This document shows, piece by piece, positions 7,910 through 16,826 of a stretch of 64,000 nucleotides of DNA. This stretch comes from Geobacteraceae bacterium (GTDB lineage: Bacteria > Desulfobacterota > Desulfuromonadia > Geobacterales > DSM-12255). The DNA is taken from positions 6,462-70,461 of the forward strand of contig JACABD010000013.1 of assembly GCA_013377075.1 (NCBI GenBank), written 5' to 3'. Numbering within the stretch: position 1 is the first letter of the stretch; each line of letters starts with the position of its first letter. The notes beneath the pieces were generated by a model. That model did no database searches. It was not told where the DNA came from and saw only the letters and a list, made by a program, of their open reading frames with translations. Made by a program: the position numbers and the translations under genes.

Positions 7910-7946
7910 CACTTTCCGGCAGGCGCCTGAGATATGGCCCCAATCC

Positions 7947-8528
7947 ATGACTACACTCAATCTGACAGCAGAGCTGGAGCGCCTCATAGCCGACATAACG
8001 GCAAGACATGAGGCGTTTTCGCATATTGATCCTTCCCGGCTGATGGTCTGCATTAACTCTTCCCGAAGCAGCAGTTGCGGCCTTTTCGCGAAAATCCATC
8101 CCTTGAGATTTCCGGGCGGTGAAAGAGTCCGAACGGTAAAGCGGGGCCGCTTTACTTATCGCTGCACCATGCCTGATGTTTCCCATAAAGAGGTGGAACT
8201 TCTCTACGTGATTTACTTTGCAATGCCGAGGTTTTTCGACAGGCCGTTGAAAGAGAAGCTGATCACGGTGTTTCACGAACTTTATCATGTCTCTCCCCAG
8301 TTTGATGGGGATATCCGCCGTTTTACCGGCCGCAATTATGCCCATGGCGGCTCAACAAAAAAGTACAACAGGCTGATGGAGGGCTTTGTGGAGGAGTATC
8401 TGCAAACCCCTTATGCAAGGGAGTTGACAGGTTTTCTTGACCATGGGATGGCAGATATGAGGGAGAACCATCGGGCTATTGTGGGGAGAAGAATGGCCAT
8501 GCCGAAGATTAGGGTGGAGCGACTATAG
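7947..8528 (+). CDS. Putative zinc metallopeptidase (HExxH)
   Basis: A 193-residue cytoplasmic protein without a signal peptide. The central motif FHELYH (HExxH, about residue 110) is the zinc site of a gluzincin/metzincin-like fold, and it follows a KEKLITV helix start. The overall pattern resembles the putative metallopeptidase domains annotated in phage and proteobacterial proteins. A third zinc ligand is not obvious. No partner gene is evident, and a hairpin terminator overlaps the stop codon region. Proteolytic activity is inferred only from the motif. Confidence 0.6.
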   Translation: MTTLNLTAELERLIADITARHEAFSHIDPSRLMVCINSSRSSSCGLFAKIHPLRFPGGERVRTVKRGRFTYRCTMPDVSHKEVELLYVIYFAMPRFFDRPLKEKLITVFHELYHVSPQFDGDIRRFTGRNYAHGGSTKKYNRLMEGFVEEYLQTPYARELTGFLDHGMADMRENHRAIVGRRMAMPKIRVERL

Positions 8529-8550
8529 GGGCGGACTTCATGACCGCCCC
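8528..8550. terminator. GC-rich hairpin between convergent genes
   Basis: Arms GGGGCGG (8528-8534) and CCGCCCC (8544-8550) around a 9-base loop, between the metallopeptidase gene and elbB, which converge. A short T-rich stretch follows on the plus strand. Confidence 0.65.
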
Positions 8551-8560
8551 CTTGGTGTTG

Positions 8561-9217
8561 TCAGATCAGCTCAATAACTGCTTTAACGCACTTCTCAATC
8601 CCTGCTGCTGCTTCACCGATTGAGCCGGCAAGCATGTAGGCCGGAGTTGAGACGATTTTGTTCTTCTTGTCGATGATAAATTCTTTGACGGGACAGTTGA
8701 CATGGCTGCTGCCGGTGGCATTGATGGCCGCTGCCGTCCCTTCATCTGTGCCGATCGTTACTTCTGGTGCGAACTCCTTGCCAAGGGTGGCGGCAATCAG
8801 GGCAGGTGCGATGCAGATTGCGCCGACAGGTTTCTTTGCTGCTATCATCTCTTTGAGGAGCCTTGCAACTTCAGGTTGAACAGAGGCCCCAGCCCCTTTG
8901 AAAGCAAAATCACAGAGGTTCTTTGCCGCACCGAATCCGCCGGGGAAGATTATGGCGTCAAGATCAGCAGCCGTGACTTTGGCAATATCAGTTATCTTCC
9001 CCCTGGCGATCCGTGCCGATTCAACAAGGACATTTCTCTTTGCGCCGGTAGGCTGGCCTGTTAGATGATCTACTTCGGCCAGTTCCATGTCAGGTGCCAT
9101 ACAGATGGCCTCTGCACCGTTTTTGTCGATTTCCAGCAGGGTCAGCACGGCCTCATGGATTTCACTGCCATCGTAGACTCCGCATCCTGAAAGAACAACC
9201 CCGATCTTTTTTCCCAT
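8561..9217 (-). CDS. elbB: ElbB/ES1-type DJ-1/PfpI superfamily protein
   Basis: A 218-residue protein that matches the ElbB (isoprenoid biosynthesis protein with amidotransferase-like domain) family throughout: KKIGVVLSGCGVYDGSEIHE at the N-terminus, FPGGFGAAKNL near residue 93, and GAICIAPAL with the nucleophile-elbow Cys near residue 137. E. coli ElbB has glyoxalase activity and its link to isoprenoid synthesis is indirect. A GGAGGT site precedes the ATG. It lies 17 bases downstream of the Xre/cupin regulator gene on the same strand, so both are probably one operon. Confidence 0.9.
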   Translation of the reverse strand: MGKKIGVVLSGCGVYDGSEIHEAVLTLLEIDKNGAEAICMAPDMELAEVDHLTGQPTGAKRNVLVESARIARGKITDIAKVTAADLDAIIFPGGFGAAKNLCDFAFKGAGASVQPEVARLLKEMIAAKKPVGAICIAPALIAATLGKEFAPEVTIGTDEGTAAAINATGSSHVNCPVKEFIIDKKNKIVSTPAYMLAGSIGEAAAGIEKCVKAVIELI

Positions 9218-9234
9218 TGTCTGCGACCTCCGGA

Positions 9235-9825
9235 TTATTTTAAGTAAAGCACTGCAACGGCTTTAGCTCTCTCATTCCCCAGGGAGATGTAGCCGTGGGA
9301 TTCAGATGAATCATAGTAGATGCTGTCGCCTGGTTTCAAAACCATTGTCTCAGAACCGTAGTGAAACTCAAGTTCGCCGGAGAGCATATAGATAAACTCC
9401 TCACCTTCATGCTTGTAGAGAAGGGAGTCGTTCCATTCGCCATCTTCGAACTCGATGAGGAAAGGCTCCATTGACTTGTGGCGCATGCCCGGAGCAAGCG
9501 TGTGGTAGAGGTAGTTCTGGGGAGAGTCGTTGCCAGCCCTTCTGCGGCTTGATTTATGGTTGTCGCTTCGCAATAGCACAAATTTCTGCCGATCTTCCTC
9601 TTCTTCAAAGAAGAAATGTATACCGACTTTGAGCCCTTTTGCAATTTTCAGTAGTGTTGCAATCGGCGGAATGACTTGATCATTTTCGATCTGCGAAAGA
9701 AGTGGTTTTGAAAGCCCTGACAGATCGGAAAGATCCTGTAGAGTGAGTCGTTCCTCTTTCCTCAGTTTCCTGATTTTCTGTCCGATATTGAGTTCTTTGA
9801 CGTCAGGGTGATTGCTCATATTCAT
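9235..9825 (-). CDS. Xre-family transcriptional regulator with C-terminal cupin domain
   Basis: About 196 residues. The N-terminal helix-turn-helix (IGQKIRKLRKE ... LTLQDLSDLSGLSKPLLSQIE, about 15-75) is followed by a small beta-barrel cupin domain (about 120-196; LLYKHEGEEFIYMLSGELE, then GDSIYYDSSESHGY). This is the architecture of PuuR/SutR-type regulators, whose cupin domain senses a small ligand. An open frame extends to 10053, but AGGAG just before 9825 and a promoter at 9841-9869 mark the start; ATG 9819 is an alternative with longer spacing. It precedes elbB and is divergent from murI. Confidence 0.88.
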   Translation of the reverse strand: MNMSNHPDVKELNIGQKIRKLRKEERLTLQDLSDLSGLSKPLLSQIENDQVIPPIATLLKIAKGLKVGIHFFFEEEEDRQKFVLLRSDNHKSSRRRAGNDSPQNYLYHTLAPGMRHKSMEPFLIEFEDGEWNDSLLYKHEGEEFIYMLSGELEFHYGSETMVLKPGDSIYYDSSESHGYISLGNERAKAVAVLYLK

Positions 9826-9840
9826 TTTTCTCCTAGGCGC

Positions 9841-9869
9841 TTTATATTCCAAAGCTGAGAAAGGGTCAA
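9841..9869 (-). promoter_or_regulatory. Sigma-70 type promoter of the Xre/cupin-elbB operon
   Basis: Minus strand: TTGACC (9864-9869), 17-base spacer, TATAAA (9841-9846). Transcription would begin near 9834, giving a very short leader that starts with the AGGAG site. Confidence 0.7.
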
Positions 9870-9906
9870 CAGAGTTTTGCAAGTAGCTTTTTGGCTGGTA
9901 AATGCC

Positions 9907-9934
9907 TTGACATTGCAGGAGGCAGTGGCATAAC
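9907..9934 (+). promoter_or_regulatory. Putative sigma-70 promoter of murI
   Basis: Consensus TTGACA (9907-9912) and CATAAC (9929-9934) with a 16-base spacer, about 50 bases before the murI start. It lies in the divergent gap shared with the Xre/cupin gene, so that regulator might act here as well. Confidence 0.5.
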
Positions 9935-9982
9935 ATTCTAAATTTAACAGCTTGGGGAAAGTCGCAGGTTTTTGGAGGGAGT

Positions 9983-10810
9983 TTGAGCTGGAAAGCCATT
10001 GGTATATTCGATTCAGGCGTTGGCGGGTTAACCGTGCTGCGGGAGATCATCAAGACCCTGCCCCAGGAGGATACGGTCTACCTTGGGGATACCGCCCGTG
10101 TTCCCTACGGCACAAAGTCACCTGAAACTGTTGTCCGCTTTGCCAGGCAGATTACCTCTTTTCTGGTGAGCCGCGATATAAAGCTGCTGGTGGTCGCCTG
10201 CAATACTGCCTCTGCCGTTTCACTTGATGAGCTGAAAGCCGAGTTTCCGATTCCGATTGTCGGTGTTATTGAGCCTGGTGCGGCCCAGGCCGCGAAAGTT
10301 ACCAGAAGCGGCAGGGTCGGTGTCATCGGCACTGCCGGGACAATCCGGAGCAGCGCCTATACAAAGGCGATTAAGAAGATAAATCCGGATATCGAGGTTA
10401 TTACCGCCGAGTGCCCGATGTTCGTGCCGCTTGTTGAAGAGGGGTGGACTGATAATGAAGTTGCAAGACTTACCGCAGGCATTTATCTGAAAAAACTTAA
10501 AGAGAGCTCAGTTGATACCCTGGTGCTTGGCTGCACCCACTATCCTTTGCTTAAGGGTATAATCAGCGAGGTTATGGGGGATGGTGTTACTCTTGTCGAT
10601 TCGGCAGAGGAGACAGCACGGGTCGTCAGGGAGATCCTTGCTGAAAAGGGAGAAACACGGCCGGTTGAAGAGAAGGGGAATCATCACTTTTTCGTCACAG
10701 ATGTGCCAGCAGGTTTTGTCCGAGTTGGCAACCGTTTCCTGGGTGGTGCCCTTGGTGATGTCTACCAGGTGGATCTTGAAAAAGAACTCCTGCAAGGGGG
10801 TAGGGTATGA
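9983..10810 (+). CDS. murI: Glutamate racemase
   Basis: A 275-residue enzyme that interconverts L- and D-glutamate for peptidoglycan. The N-terminal IGIFDSGVGGLTV motif (6-18) holds the catalytic-site Asp and Ser. The two catalytic cysteines are C73 in VACNTAS and C184 in LGCTHYP. Length and motif order are standard. Translation begins at TTG 9983 with a GGAGG site at 9974-9978. The stop overlaps the next gene's ATG by 4 bases. Confidence 0.96.
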   Translation: MSWKAIGIFDSGVGGLTVLREIIKTLPQEDTVYLGDTARVPYGTKSPETVVRFARQITSFLVSRDIKLLVVACNTASAVSLDELKAEFPIPIVGVIEPGAAQAAKVTRSGRVGVIGTAGTIRSSAYTKAIKKINPDIEVITAECPMFVPLVEEGWTDNEVARLTAGIYLKKLKESSVDTLVLGCTHYPLLKGIISEVMGDGVTLVDSAEETARVVREILAEKGETRPVEEKGNHHFFVTDVPAGFVRVGNRFLGGALGDVYQVDLEKELLQGGRV

Positions 10811-11418
10811 AGGGGCGCAAGAGTCCAAGACGGGGTGTATGGGTAATCGGGCTGGCATTTCTGATTCTGGCAATGTTTCTCGGTGCACTCATATTCAGAA
10901 AGCATGAAAGGGCGGCAACTCCTCCGTCAATCCCTGCTGCCAGCCAGAATGCAGGCCTTGTGACAGTGACACTCTTTTTTGCCTCACAGTCAGGCGACGG
11001 ACTGGTTCGGGAAGGGCGGGAGATTGACCCCTGTGATGAGCTTTCCGTATGTTTTGAAGAGATTCTCGAAGAGCTTATCAACGGCCCTATCGGGGATCTT
11101 GCCCCGGTCTTGCCCCTTACCGGCATGTTTAACAGTGTCAGGCTGGACAATGTTACGGCGAGGGTAGATTTTGCCCAGGAGCTTCTTGATGCCCTGCCAT
11201 CCGGCAGTAACAGCGAGCTCTATGCCGCCTATGCTGTTGTCAACTCCATTTGCATGAACTACCCACAGGTGCAGCAGGTCGTATTTACCGTAGACGGTAA
11301 GCCGCTGGCTACGCTGAAAGGACACCTTGATACAAGCAGTCCCATAACTCCAGACTTCTCACTTGAAAAAGGGGCGGCAAAGCCTCCGGCCAAGAAGGTG
11401 AAAAATGAAAAAAAGTGA
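10807..11418 (+). CDS. GerMN-domain exported/anchored protein
   Basis: A 203-residue protein with an N-terminal membrane helix (about 13-32) and a single GerMN domain (about 50-175): VTVTLFFAS, then FEEILEELINGPIG, ARVDFAQELLDALPSG, and a late NSICMNYPQVQQVVFTVDGK. GerMN domains occur in spore germination proteins and, in non-spore formers, in envelope proteins near murI and rph-type genes; their role there is unclear. The C-terminal tail is Lys-rich. It overlaps murI at its start and metH at its end (14 bases), which suggests coupled translation. Confidence 0.8.
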   Translation: MKGRKSPRRGVWVIGLAFLILAMFLGALIFRKHERAATPPSIPAASQNAGLVTVTLFFASQSGDGLVREGREIDPCDELSVCFEEILEELINGPIGDLAPVLPLTGMFNSVRLDNVTARVDFAQELLDALPSGSNSELYAAYAVVNSICMNYPQVQQVVFTVDGKPLATLKGHLDTSSPITPDFSLEKGAAKPPAKKVKNEKK

Positions 11419-13822
11419 TTTCATGCAGGTGCTGAAAGAGCATGTTCTGATCCTTGACGGTGCAATGGGGACCATGCTTCAGGCACGCGGGCTTAAAGCC
11501 GGGCAATCGCCTGAAGAGATGAATCTGACCATGCCTGAGGTGGTTGCTGCTATTCATCAGGAGTACCTCGATGCCGGGGCTGGCATAATTGTCACCAACA
11601 GTTTTGGTGGAACCCGGGAGAAACTCTCTCACTATGGCCTTGAAGACCGTCTGGTTGAGATTAATGCCGCTAGCGTCCGGATCGCCAGAAAAGTTGCCGG
11701 TGACAAGGCGTTTGTAGCCGCATCAATCGGCCCGACAGGTCGCTTTGTCGAGCCTGTGGGCGATCTTACCTTTGACCAGATGGCTGATCTTTTTCGTGAG
11801 CAGGCAAAGGCACTTATAGATGCAGGGGCTGACCTTATCACCCTTGAGACCTTTCTCGATATCAAGGAAATTCGTGCCGCGGTTATTGCCATACGCGAGC
11901 TGTCGCAGACGATTCCGGTCATTGCCATGCTCACCTTTGACAATAACGGCAGAAGCGTTCTCGGTACCTCACCGGAAGCTGCTGCCATAACTCTCGAAGC
12001 TGTTGGCGCCGATATTGTCGGCTCTAACTGCGGTCTCGGTGTTGACGGCATTTACGACATTCTTGCTGCCATGCGCAAGGTGACCTCCCTGCCGCTCATT
12101 TCCCAGGCAAATGCAGGACTGCCGGTTCTTGTCAATGGCGAGACAGTCTTCCCCGGCACTCCAGACGAAATGACTGCCTACCATGAACGCCTGATTGCTC
12201 TTGGCGTCAGGGTAATCGGCGGCTGCTGCGGTACGACACCGGCCCATATAAAGGCGATGAAGGCTGCACTTGCAGGTAATCCGCAGAAGCAGACAGTTGC
12301 CGGTCCGGCAGCAGGTGTGACCTTTCTTTCCAGTCGTAGCGGTTACGTGGCAATCGGTGGCAATAATCCGACCGCAATCATCGGGGAGCGGATCAATCCG
12401 ACCGGCAAGAAGGCTTTTGCGGCAGAGCTGCGCGAAGGGAAGATCGGCTACATCAGGCGCGAGGCGGTCGAACAGGTGGCTGCCGGAGCTACACTGCTTG
12501 ATGTTAATGTCGGCACTCCGGGGATTGACGAGCCTGCAGCCATGGAGAGGGCAATATTCTCTGTTACCGATGCTGTGCAGGTTCCTCTGGTGATCGATTC
12601 TTCAAGCCCGGAAGCTCTTGAGCGGGGGCTCAAGGCGGCTGACGGCAAGGTGCTGGTAAACTCTGTATCAGGCGAAAAGAAGAGCCTTGAGCGGATACTG
12701 CCTCTAGTGAAAAAATATGGCGCGGCTGTCATCGGTCTGGCCCTTGATGAAACCGGAATTCCGCCGACTGGTGAAGAGCGCTGCGCGGTTGCCGGGCGGA
12801 TAATTGCTGCTGCCGAAGGGGCAGGTGTTTCCCGCAACAATGTTGTCATCGACTGTCTCACTCTGACGGTGAGTGCAGAGCAGAAAAGGGCACTTGAGAC
12901 AATTAAGGCAGTGCGAGAGGTAAAAGCGCAGTTTGGCGTCAATACGGTTCTTGGAGTCAGCAATATTTCGTTTGGACTGCCTGCAAGGCCGTTGATTTCA
13001 TCAACATTTTTTGCAATGGCCATAGCAGCAGGGCTTGATGCGGCAATTATAAACCCCAAGGAAGCGCCGATGATGGCTGCTTTCCGCTCTGCCATGGTGC
13101 TTCTTGGTCGCGATGTGGACTCCGCCGAATATGTTACCGCATACAGTGGCGTTCAGGCTGAAGCCGTAAAGGCGGATTCCCCCGGCGAACCGGCTGATAT
13201 CCGCAAACGTCTGGGACAGGCCGTCATAGCCGGGGATGTCGAGGGGGTTACTCCTCTGGTTGAGGCTGCTCTTGCCGACGGATTGACAGCAATGCAGATC
13301 AGCAGTGAAGGTCTTTTGCCCGGTCTTGAAGAGGTCGGCAGGCGCTTTGAGAAGAATCAGGTGTTTCTGCCCCAGGTGATGCGCTCGGCAGAGGCCATGC
13401 AGACAGCATTCACAAGACTAAAAAGCGAGCTTGCCGGGGCAGGGATAGAGCCTCTGGCGAAAATCCTCATGGCAACCGTGGAGGGTGACATCCACGATAT
13501 CGGCAAGAATATTGTCTGCACCCTTCTGGAAAACCATGGTTTCGAGGTTATTGATCTCGGCAAGAATGTATCAGCAGAGCGGATAGTTTCCGAGGCAAAG
13601 TCCAGGGGGGTCGATGCAGTAGGTCTGTCTGCGCTCATGACAACGACCATGTCGGAAATGGAGAGTGTTGTCGCTAAGCTGAAAGCTGCCGGAGTAAAGA
13701 CTTTTACCATGGTCGGCGGTGCTGTTGTTACACAGGAATATGCCGAGAGTATCGGTGCAGATCTTTATGCAAAGGATGCAATGGAGGCTGTTGCCCGGAT
13801 CAAAAAGCTTTTGGAAAAGTAA
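11405..13822 (+). CDS. metH: Cobalamin-dependent methionine synthase, short form lacking the AdoMet reactivation domain
   Basis: An 805-residue enzyme that would move a methyl group from methyltetrahydrofolate to homocysteine through cobalamin. Domains in order: homocysteine-binding barrel (about 1-290) with zinc ligands C209, C274 and C275; pterin-binding barrel (about 325-590, GERINPTGKKAF); cobalamin cap helices (about 600-680); and cobalamin Rossmann domain with D695-I-H697-x-x-G, where H697 is the lower ligand. E. coli MetH has about 1227 residues because of a C-terminal AdoMet-binding reactivation domain, which is absent here. Short MetH proteins are common in anaerobes and need a separate reactivase or low oxygen. 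Confidence 0.93.
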   Translation: MKKSDFMQVLKEHVLILDGAMGTMLQARGLKAGQSPEEMNLTMPEVVAAIHQEYLDAGAGIIVTNSFGGTREKLSHYGLEDRLVEINAASVRIARKVAGDKAFVAASIGPTGRFVEPVGDLTFDQMADLFREQAKALIDAGADLITLETFLDIKEIRAAVIAIRELSQTIPVIAMLTFDNNGRSVLGTSPEAAAITLEAVGADIVGSNCGLGVDGIYDILAAMRKVTSLPLISQANAGLPVLVNGETVFPGTPDEMTAYHERLIALGVRVIGGCCGTTPAHIKAMKAALAGNPQKQTVAGPAAGVTFLSSRSGYVAIGGNNPTAIIGERINPTGKKAFAAELREGKIGYIRREAVEQVAAGATLLDVNVGTPGIDEPAAMERAIFSVTDAVQVPLVIDSSSPEALERGLKAADGKVLVNSVSGEKKSLERILPLVKKYGAAVIGLALDETGIPPTGEERCAVAGRIIAAAEGAGVSRNNVVIDCLTLTVSAEQKRALETIKAVREVKAQFGVNTVLGVSNISFGLPARPLISSTFFAMAIAAGLDAAIINPKEAPMMAAFRSAMVLLGRDVDSAEYVTAYSGVQAEAVKADSPGEPADIRKRLGQAVIAGDVEGVTPLVEAALADGLTAMQISSEGLLPGLEEVGRRFEKNQVFLPQVMRSAEAMQTAFTRLKSELAGAGIEPLAKILMATVEGDIHDIGKNIVCTLLENHGFEVIDLGKNVSAERIVSEAKSRGVDAVGLSALMTTTMSEMESVVAKLKAAGVKTFTMVGGAVVTQEYAESIGADLYAKDAMEAVARIKKLLEK

Positions 13823-13907
13823 CCGCAACACGATTACATCTGTTGCAGTTGGCAGATTAAAATGGTAGTTTGCAACTATTACGTCATTTGGCGGACAGGT
13901 AGAGCGG

Positions 13908-14408
13908 ATGCTGGTCGGCTATAATCACAATATCAGATATAAGGGTGAGGTTTTCCATGTCCAGACAGAGGACAGTGGAATAAATACGCCTCACATCATC
14001 ACGCTTCTCTATCGTGGCGGCAATATCATTGCGTCAAAGAAGACCAGTTACGCAGATATAGTCAAAATGGGGAACCTCAACCAGATTGTTGAGGAGTTGA
14101 TGAAAGACCAGCACAAGGATATGCTCCGACGTCTTAAAAGTGCGGAGTTTGATGCAAGGCTTGGACTTGAAGGTGTTTTCGAGACCCCACCTGCACATGC
14201 TCCTGAGCCGCCTGCGCCTGCTTACGTGCCACCTTTGCCTGTTCCTAAGATTGAGGTTGCCCCTGTGCCAAAGGTTGAAGCTTCGCCTGAGCCTGAGCCA
14301 AAAGTTGAGGCAGCGCCTGTCACTCCCAAGCTTGAAACTCCTGTCAGAAAACAGAACCTGGATGATCTTATATTTGATTTTCTATCCACAGGTGATGAAA
14401 GGCATTAA
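13908..14408 (+). CDS. Conserved hypothetical protein with Pro/Glu/Val-rich linker
   Basis: A 166-residue cytoplasmic protein. The first 95 residues form a compact domain (YNHNIRYKGEVFHVQTEDSG, then ASKKTSYADI and a helix VEELMKDQHKDMLRRLKSAEF). Residues about 100-145 are a low-complexity linker rich in Pro, Val, Glu and Lys with repeated P(V/K)VE units. A short conserved helix (NLDDLIFDFLS) ends the protein and may be a docking peptide. I know no function; similar proteins occur across Geobacter relatives. It lies between metH and the transketolase genes. Confidence 0.65.
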   Translation: MLVGYNHNIRYKGEVFHVQTEDSGINTPHIITLLYRGGNIIASKKTSYADIVKMGNLNQIVEELMKDQHKDMLRRLKSAEFDARLGLEGVFETPPAHAPEPPAPAYVPPLPVPKIEVAPVPKVEASPEPEPKVEAAPVTPKLETPVRKQNLDDLIFDFLSTGDERH

Positions 14409-14429
14409 AACAATGAAAGGATCTTATTT

Positions 14430-15269
14430 GTGAACGAAACCGTTGCAACACTCCAGAAGAAAGCTCGAAAGCTGCGGGTCGATATTATCAAGACCCTGCA
14501 CCGCTCAAAATCCGGCCATACCGGCGGCTCCCTCTCCGTAATCGACCTGGTTACTACGCTCTACTACCACAAGATGCGCCATAATCCTGCTGATCCAAAG
14601 TGGGCGGGGCGTGACAGGTTTGTCCTCTCCAAAGGGCACGCAGCGCCTGCCCAGTATGTAGCGCTTGCAGACTGTGGCTATTTCCCTGCTGAGGATCTCG
14701 GTATGCTCCGCCAGCTCGGCAGCCATCTCCAGGGGCACCCTGACAGCAAAGGTACACCTGGTGTTGAGGTTTGTACCGGCTCCCTCGGACAGGGTCTCTC
14801 CATGGCTAACGGCATGGCTTTGGCCTTGAGGCTAGATAAAAGCAATAGCAGAGTCTACGCCATACTAGGTGATGGTGAGCTTCAGGAAGGGCAGATATGG
14901 GAGGCGCTCATGGCAGCCTGTCATTACCGTCTTGACAACCTCTGTATCATGATAGATGCAAACGGTCTGCAGATTGACGGTGAAGTTGCCAAGGTCATGA
15001 ATGTTGAGCCGATTCCGGAAAAGCTTCGTGCGTTTGGTTGCAACGTTATCGAGATAGATGGCCATGACATCAGCCAGATCATCTCGGCACTCGATGCGGC
15101 TGAAACGGTAAAAGGGCAGCCTACTGCCATTGTGGCAAGAACGGTAAAGGGGAAAGGTGTATCTTTCTTCGAGAACAAGGCATCGTATCACGGGGTCACC
15201 CCGTCTGACGAAGAGCTTCCAAGGGCGCTTGAATGCCTTGGAGAGGACTGCAACGGGGGAGAAAAATGA
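14430..15269 (+). CDS. Transketolase, N-terminal (TPP-binding) subunit
   Basis: A 279-residue protein that corresponds to the first third of transketolase. It holds HRSKSGHTGGSLS near the start, the thiamine-diphosphate motif GDGELQEGQIWEA (about 145-157), and SLGQGLSMANGMAL. The C-terminal pyrimidine domain is encoded by the next gene, with start and stop overlapping (ATGA). The pair should form a heterotetrameric transketolase, or a DXS-like ketose transferase, in the non-oxidative pentose phosphate pathway. The start is GTG. Split transketolases are usual in archaea and many anaerobes. Confidence 0.9.
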   Translation: MNETVATLQKKARKLRVDIIKTLHRSKSGHTGGSLSVIDLVTTLYYHKMRHNPADPKWAGRDRFVLSKGHAAPAQYVALADCGYFPAEDLGMLRQLGSHLQGHPDSKGTPGVEVCTGSLGQGLSMANGMALALRLDKSNSRVYAILGDGELQEGQIWEALMAACHYRLDNLCIMIDANGLQIDGEVAKVMNVEPIPEKLRAFGCNVIEIDGHDISQIISALDAAETVKGQPTAIVARTVKGKGVSFFENKASYHGVTPSDEELPRALECLGEDCNGGEK

Positions 15270-16201
15270 GCATGATAGCAACACGTGACGCCTATGGTGA
15301 GGCGCTGGCAAAACTTGGAGAAGAAAACGACAATATTGTTGTACTTGACGCCGACCTTTCCGGCTCTACCAAAACATCGCTCTTTGCGAAGAAGTTTCCT
15401 GAGCGTTTTTTCAATATGGGGATCGCTGAAGCCAATATGATCGGTACTGCTGCCGGTCTTGCTGCTGCCGGCAAGATTCCGTTTGCATCTACCTTTGCCA
15501 TCTTTGCCGTAGGTCGGGCATGGGAGCAGGTTCGCCAGTCAGTTGCCTATCCAAAGGCCAATGTAAAGATCGTCGCCACCCACAGCGGTATTACCGTTGG
15601 TGAGGACGGCGGTTCACACCAGTCTGTAGAAGATATTGCCATTATGCGTGCTGTCCCCAATATGACAGTGATTGTCCCTGCAGACGGCATCGAGACTGCC
15701 CTGGCAGTCAAGGCTGCTGCCGACTTCAAGGGACCTGTCTATGTCCGCCTTGGTCGCAACAAGGTGCCGACAATTTTTGACGACACCTACAAGTTTGAGA
15801 TTGGCAAGGGGGTCATGCTCCGCCCTGGCACAGACATCACTTTTATCGGCACCGGTCTTATGACTGCCCAGGCACTAGTTGCGGCGGATCTTCTTCAGGC
15901 AGAAGGTATTTCTGCCAGAGTAATTCACATTGCAACCATCAAGCCTCTTGACGAGGAGATCATCCTCGCTGCGGCCCGTGAAACAGGTGCCATAGTTACT
16001 GCTGAAGAGCATTCGATCATCGGTGGACTTGGCGGTGCTGTTTCCGAACTCCTTTCCGAGAAATGTCCGACAAAACTCAAGCGGGTCGGCATCAAGGACC
16101 GCTTTGGCCTGTCCGGCAAAGGGGACGAACTGCTCAAGTATTTCGGACTTCTTCCTGAAAATCTGGTTGAGGCTGCAAAAGAGATACTTGCGGAGAAATA
16201 G
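15266..16201 (+). CDS. Transketolase, C-terminal (pyrimidine-binding) subunit
   Basis: A 311-residue protein with the transketolase pyrimidine domain (about 1-165; VVLDADLSGSTKT, FFNMGIAEANMIGTAAGLA with the catalytic Glu that activates the thiamine ring) and the C-terminal transketolase domain (about 185-305). ATG 15266 overlaps the stop of the N-terminal subunit, which favours equimolar synthesis; an upstream in-frame start at 15233 would lie inside that gene. The next gene begins directly after its stop codon. Confidence 0.9.
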   Translation: MSMIATRDAYGEALAKLGEENDNIVVLDADLSGSTKTSLFAKKFPERFFNMGIAEANMIGTAAGLAAAGKIPFASTFAIFAVGRAWEQVRQSVAYPKANVKIVATHSGITVGEDGGSHQSVEDIAIMRAVPNMTVIVPADGIETALAVKAAADFKGPVYVRLGRNKVPTIFDDTYKFEIGKGVMLRPGTDITFIGTGLMTAQALVAADLLQAEGISARVIHIATIKPLDEEIILAAARETGAIVTAEEHSIIGGLGGAVSELLSEKCPTKLKRVGIKDRFGLSGKGDELLKYFGLLPENLVEAAKEILAEK

Positions 16202-16771
16202 ATGCTGCCTGGGCTGATCAGATCCAAGTCAGGATTCACCTATATCGCGGCGCTTTTCATGGTTGTGATTATGGGAATCCTGATGGGGGCAGTCGGCCAG
16301 AGCGTCAAAGTCATCATGAAGCGGGAGCGGGAGAAGGAGCTTATCTTCAGAGGTCTTCAGTACCGTGACGCAATCGAACGCTGGAACAAGAAACCGAATC
16401 CTCAGCCGCTCAAGGATCTTAAAGATCTGGAAAAATTGACCCAGAGCAGCAATGTGGACCGAAGTAAAGACAGTCTGATCCGCAAGCTTTACAATGATCC
16501 TGTTACCGGTGGCGAATGGAAGGCTCTGCCAACTCCCCCTGATCCGATCCAGGGTATATGGGGGGTTGCAAGCACAAGTGGTGACGAGCCTTTCAAACAG
16601 GCAAATTTCCCTGAAGTGATAAAAAACTTTGAAGGGAAGAAAAAGTATAGTGACTGGGAATTTGTCTATAAAAGGACACCGGCTGGGGCAGCGCCTGCAC
16701 CCGGATCTCCGGCTCGGGCTGGCAACGCTCCCCAGATATCGTTTCCGCTTTCAACTCCCGAGACAAACTGA
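16202..16771 (+). CDS. Type IV pilin/pseudopilin-like protein
   Basis: A 189-residue protein with a class III signal: short basic leader MLPGLIRSKSG, then FTYIAALFMVVIMGILMGAVG as the first part of the pilin helix. Cleavage would fall after Gly11 by a prepilin peptidase. The usual Glu at mature position 5 is Ala here, as in minor, tip-type pseudopilins (GspK-like). The soluble domain (about 45-165) includes RDAIERWNKK and DPVTGGEW, as in GspG-like proteins, and the C-terminus is Pro/Ala-rich. It probably serves type II secretion or pili; which one cannot be seen. Its ATG directly abuts the transketolase stop. Confidence 0.75.
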   Translation: MLPGLIRSKSGFTYIAALFMVVIMGILMGAVGQSVKVIMKREREKELIFRGLQYRDAIERWNKKPNPQPLKDLKDLEKLTQSSNVDRSKDSLIRKLYNDPVTGGEWKALPTPPDPIQGIWGVASTSGDEPFKQANFPEVIKNFEGKKKYSDWEFVYKRTPAGAAPAPGSPARAGNAPQISFPLSTPETN

Positions 16772-16826
16772 ATATGCGGGTAATTGCTGCAACAAAAGCC
16801 TCTAACGAGTCTTTTGCGGAGTCTGA

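Noticed and set aside
9826-10053. N-terminal extension of the Xre/cupin regulator to 10053
   Set aside because: It would overlap the murI start and run through the promoter pair; the AGGAG site and promoter support a start at 9825.
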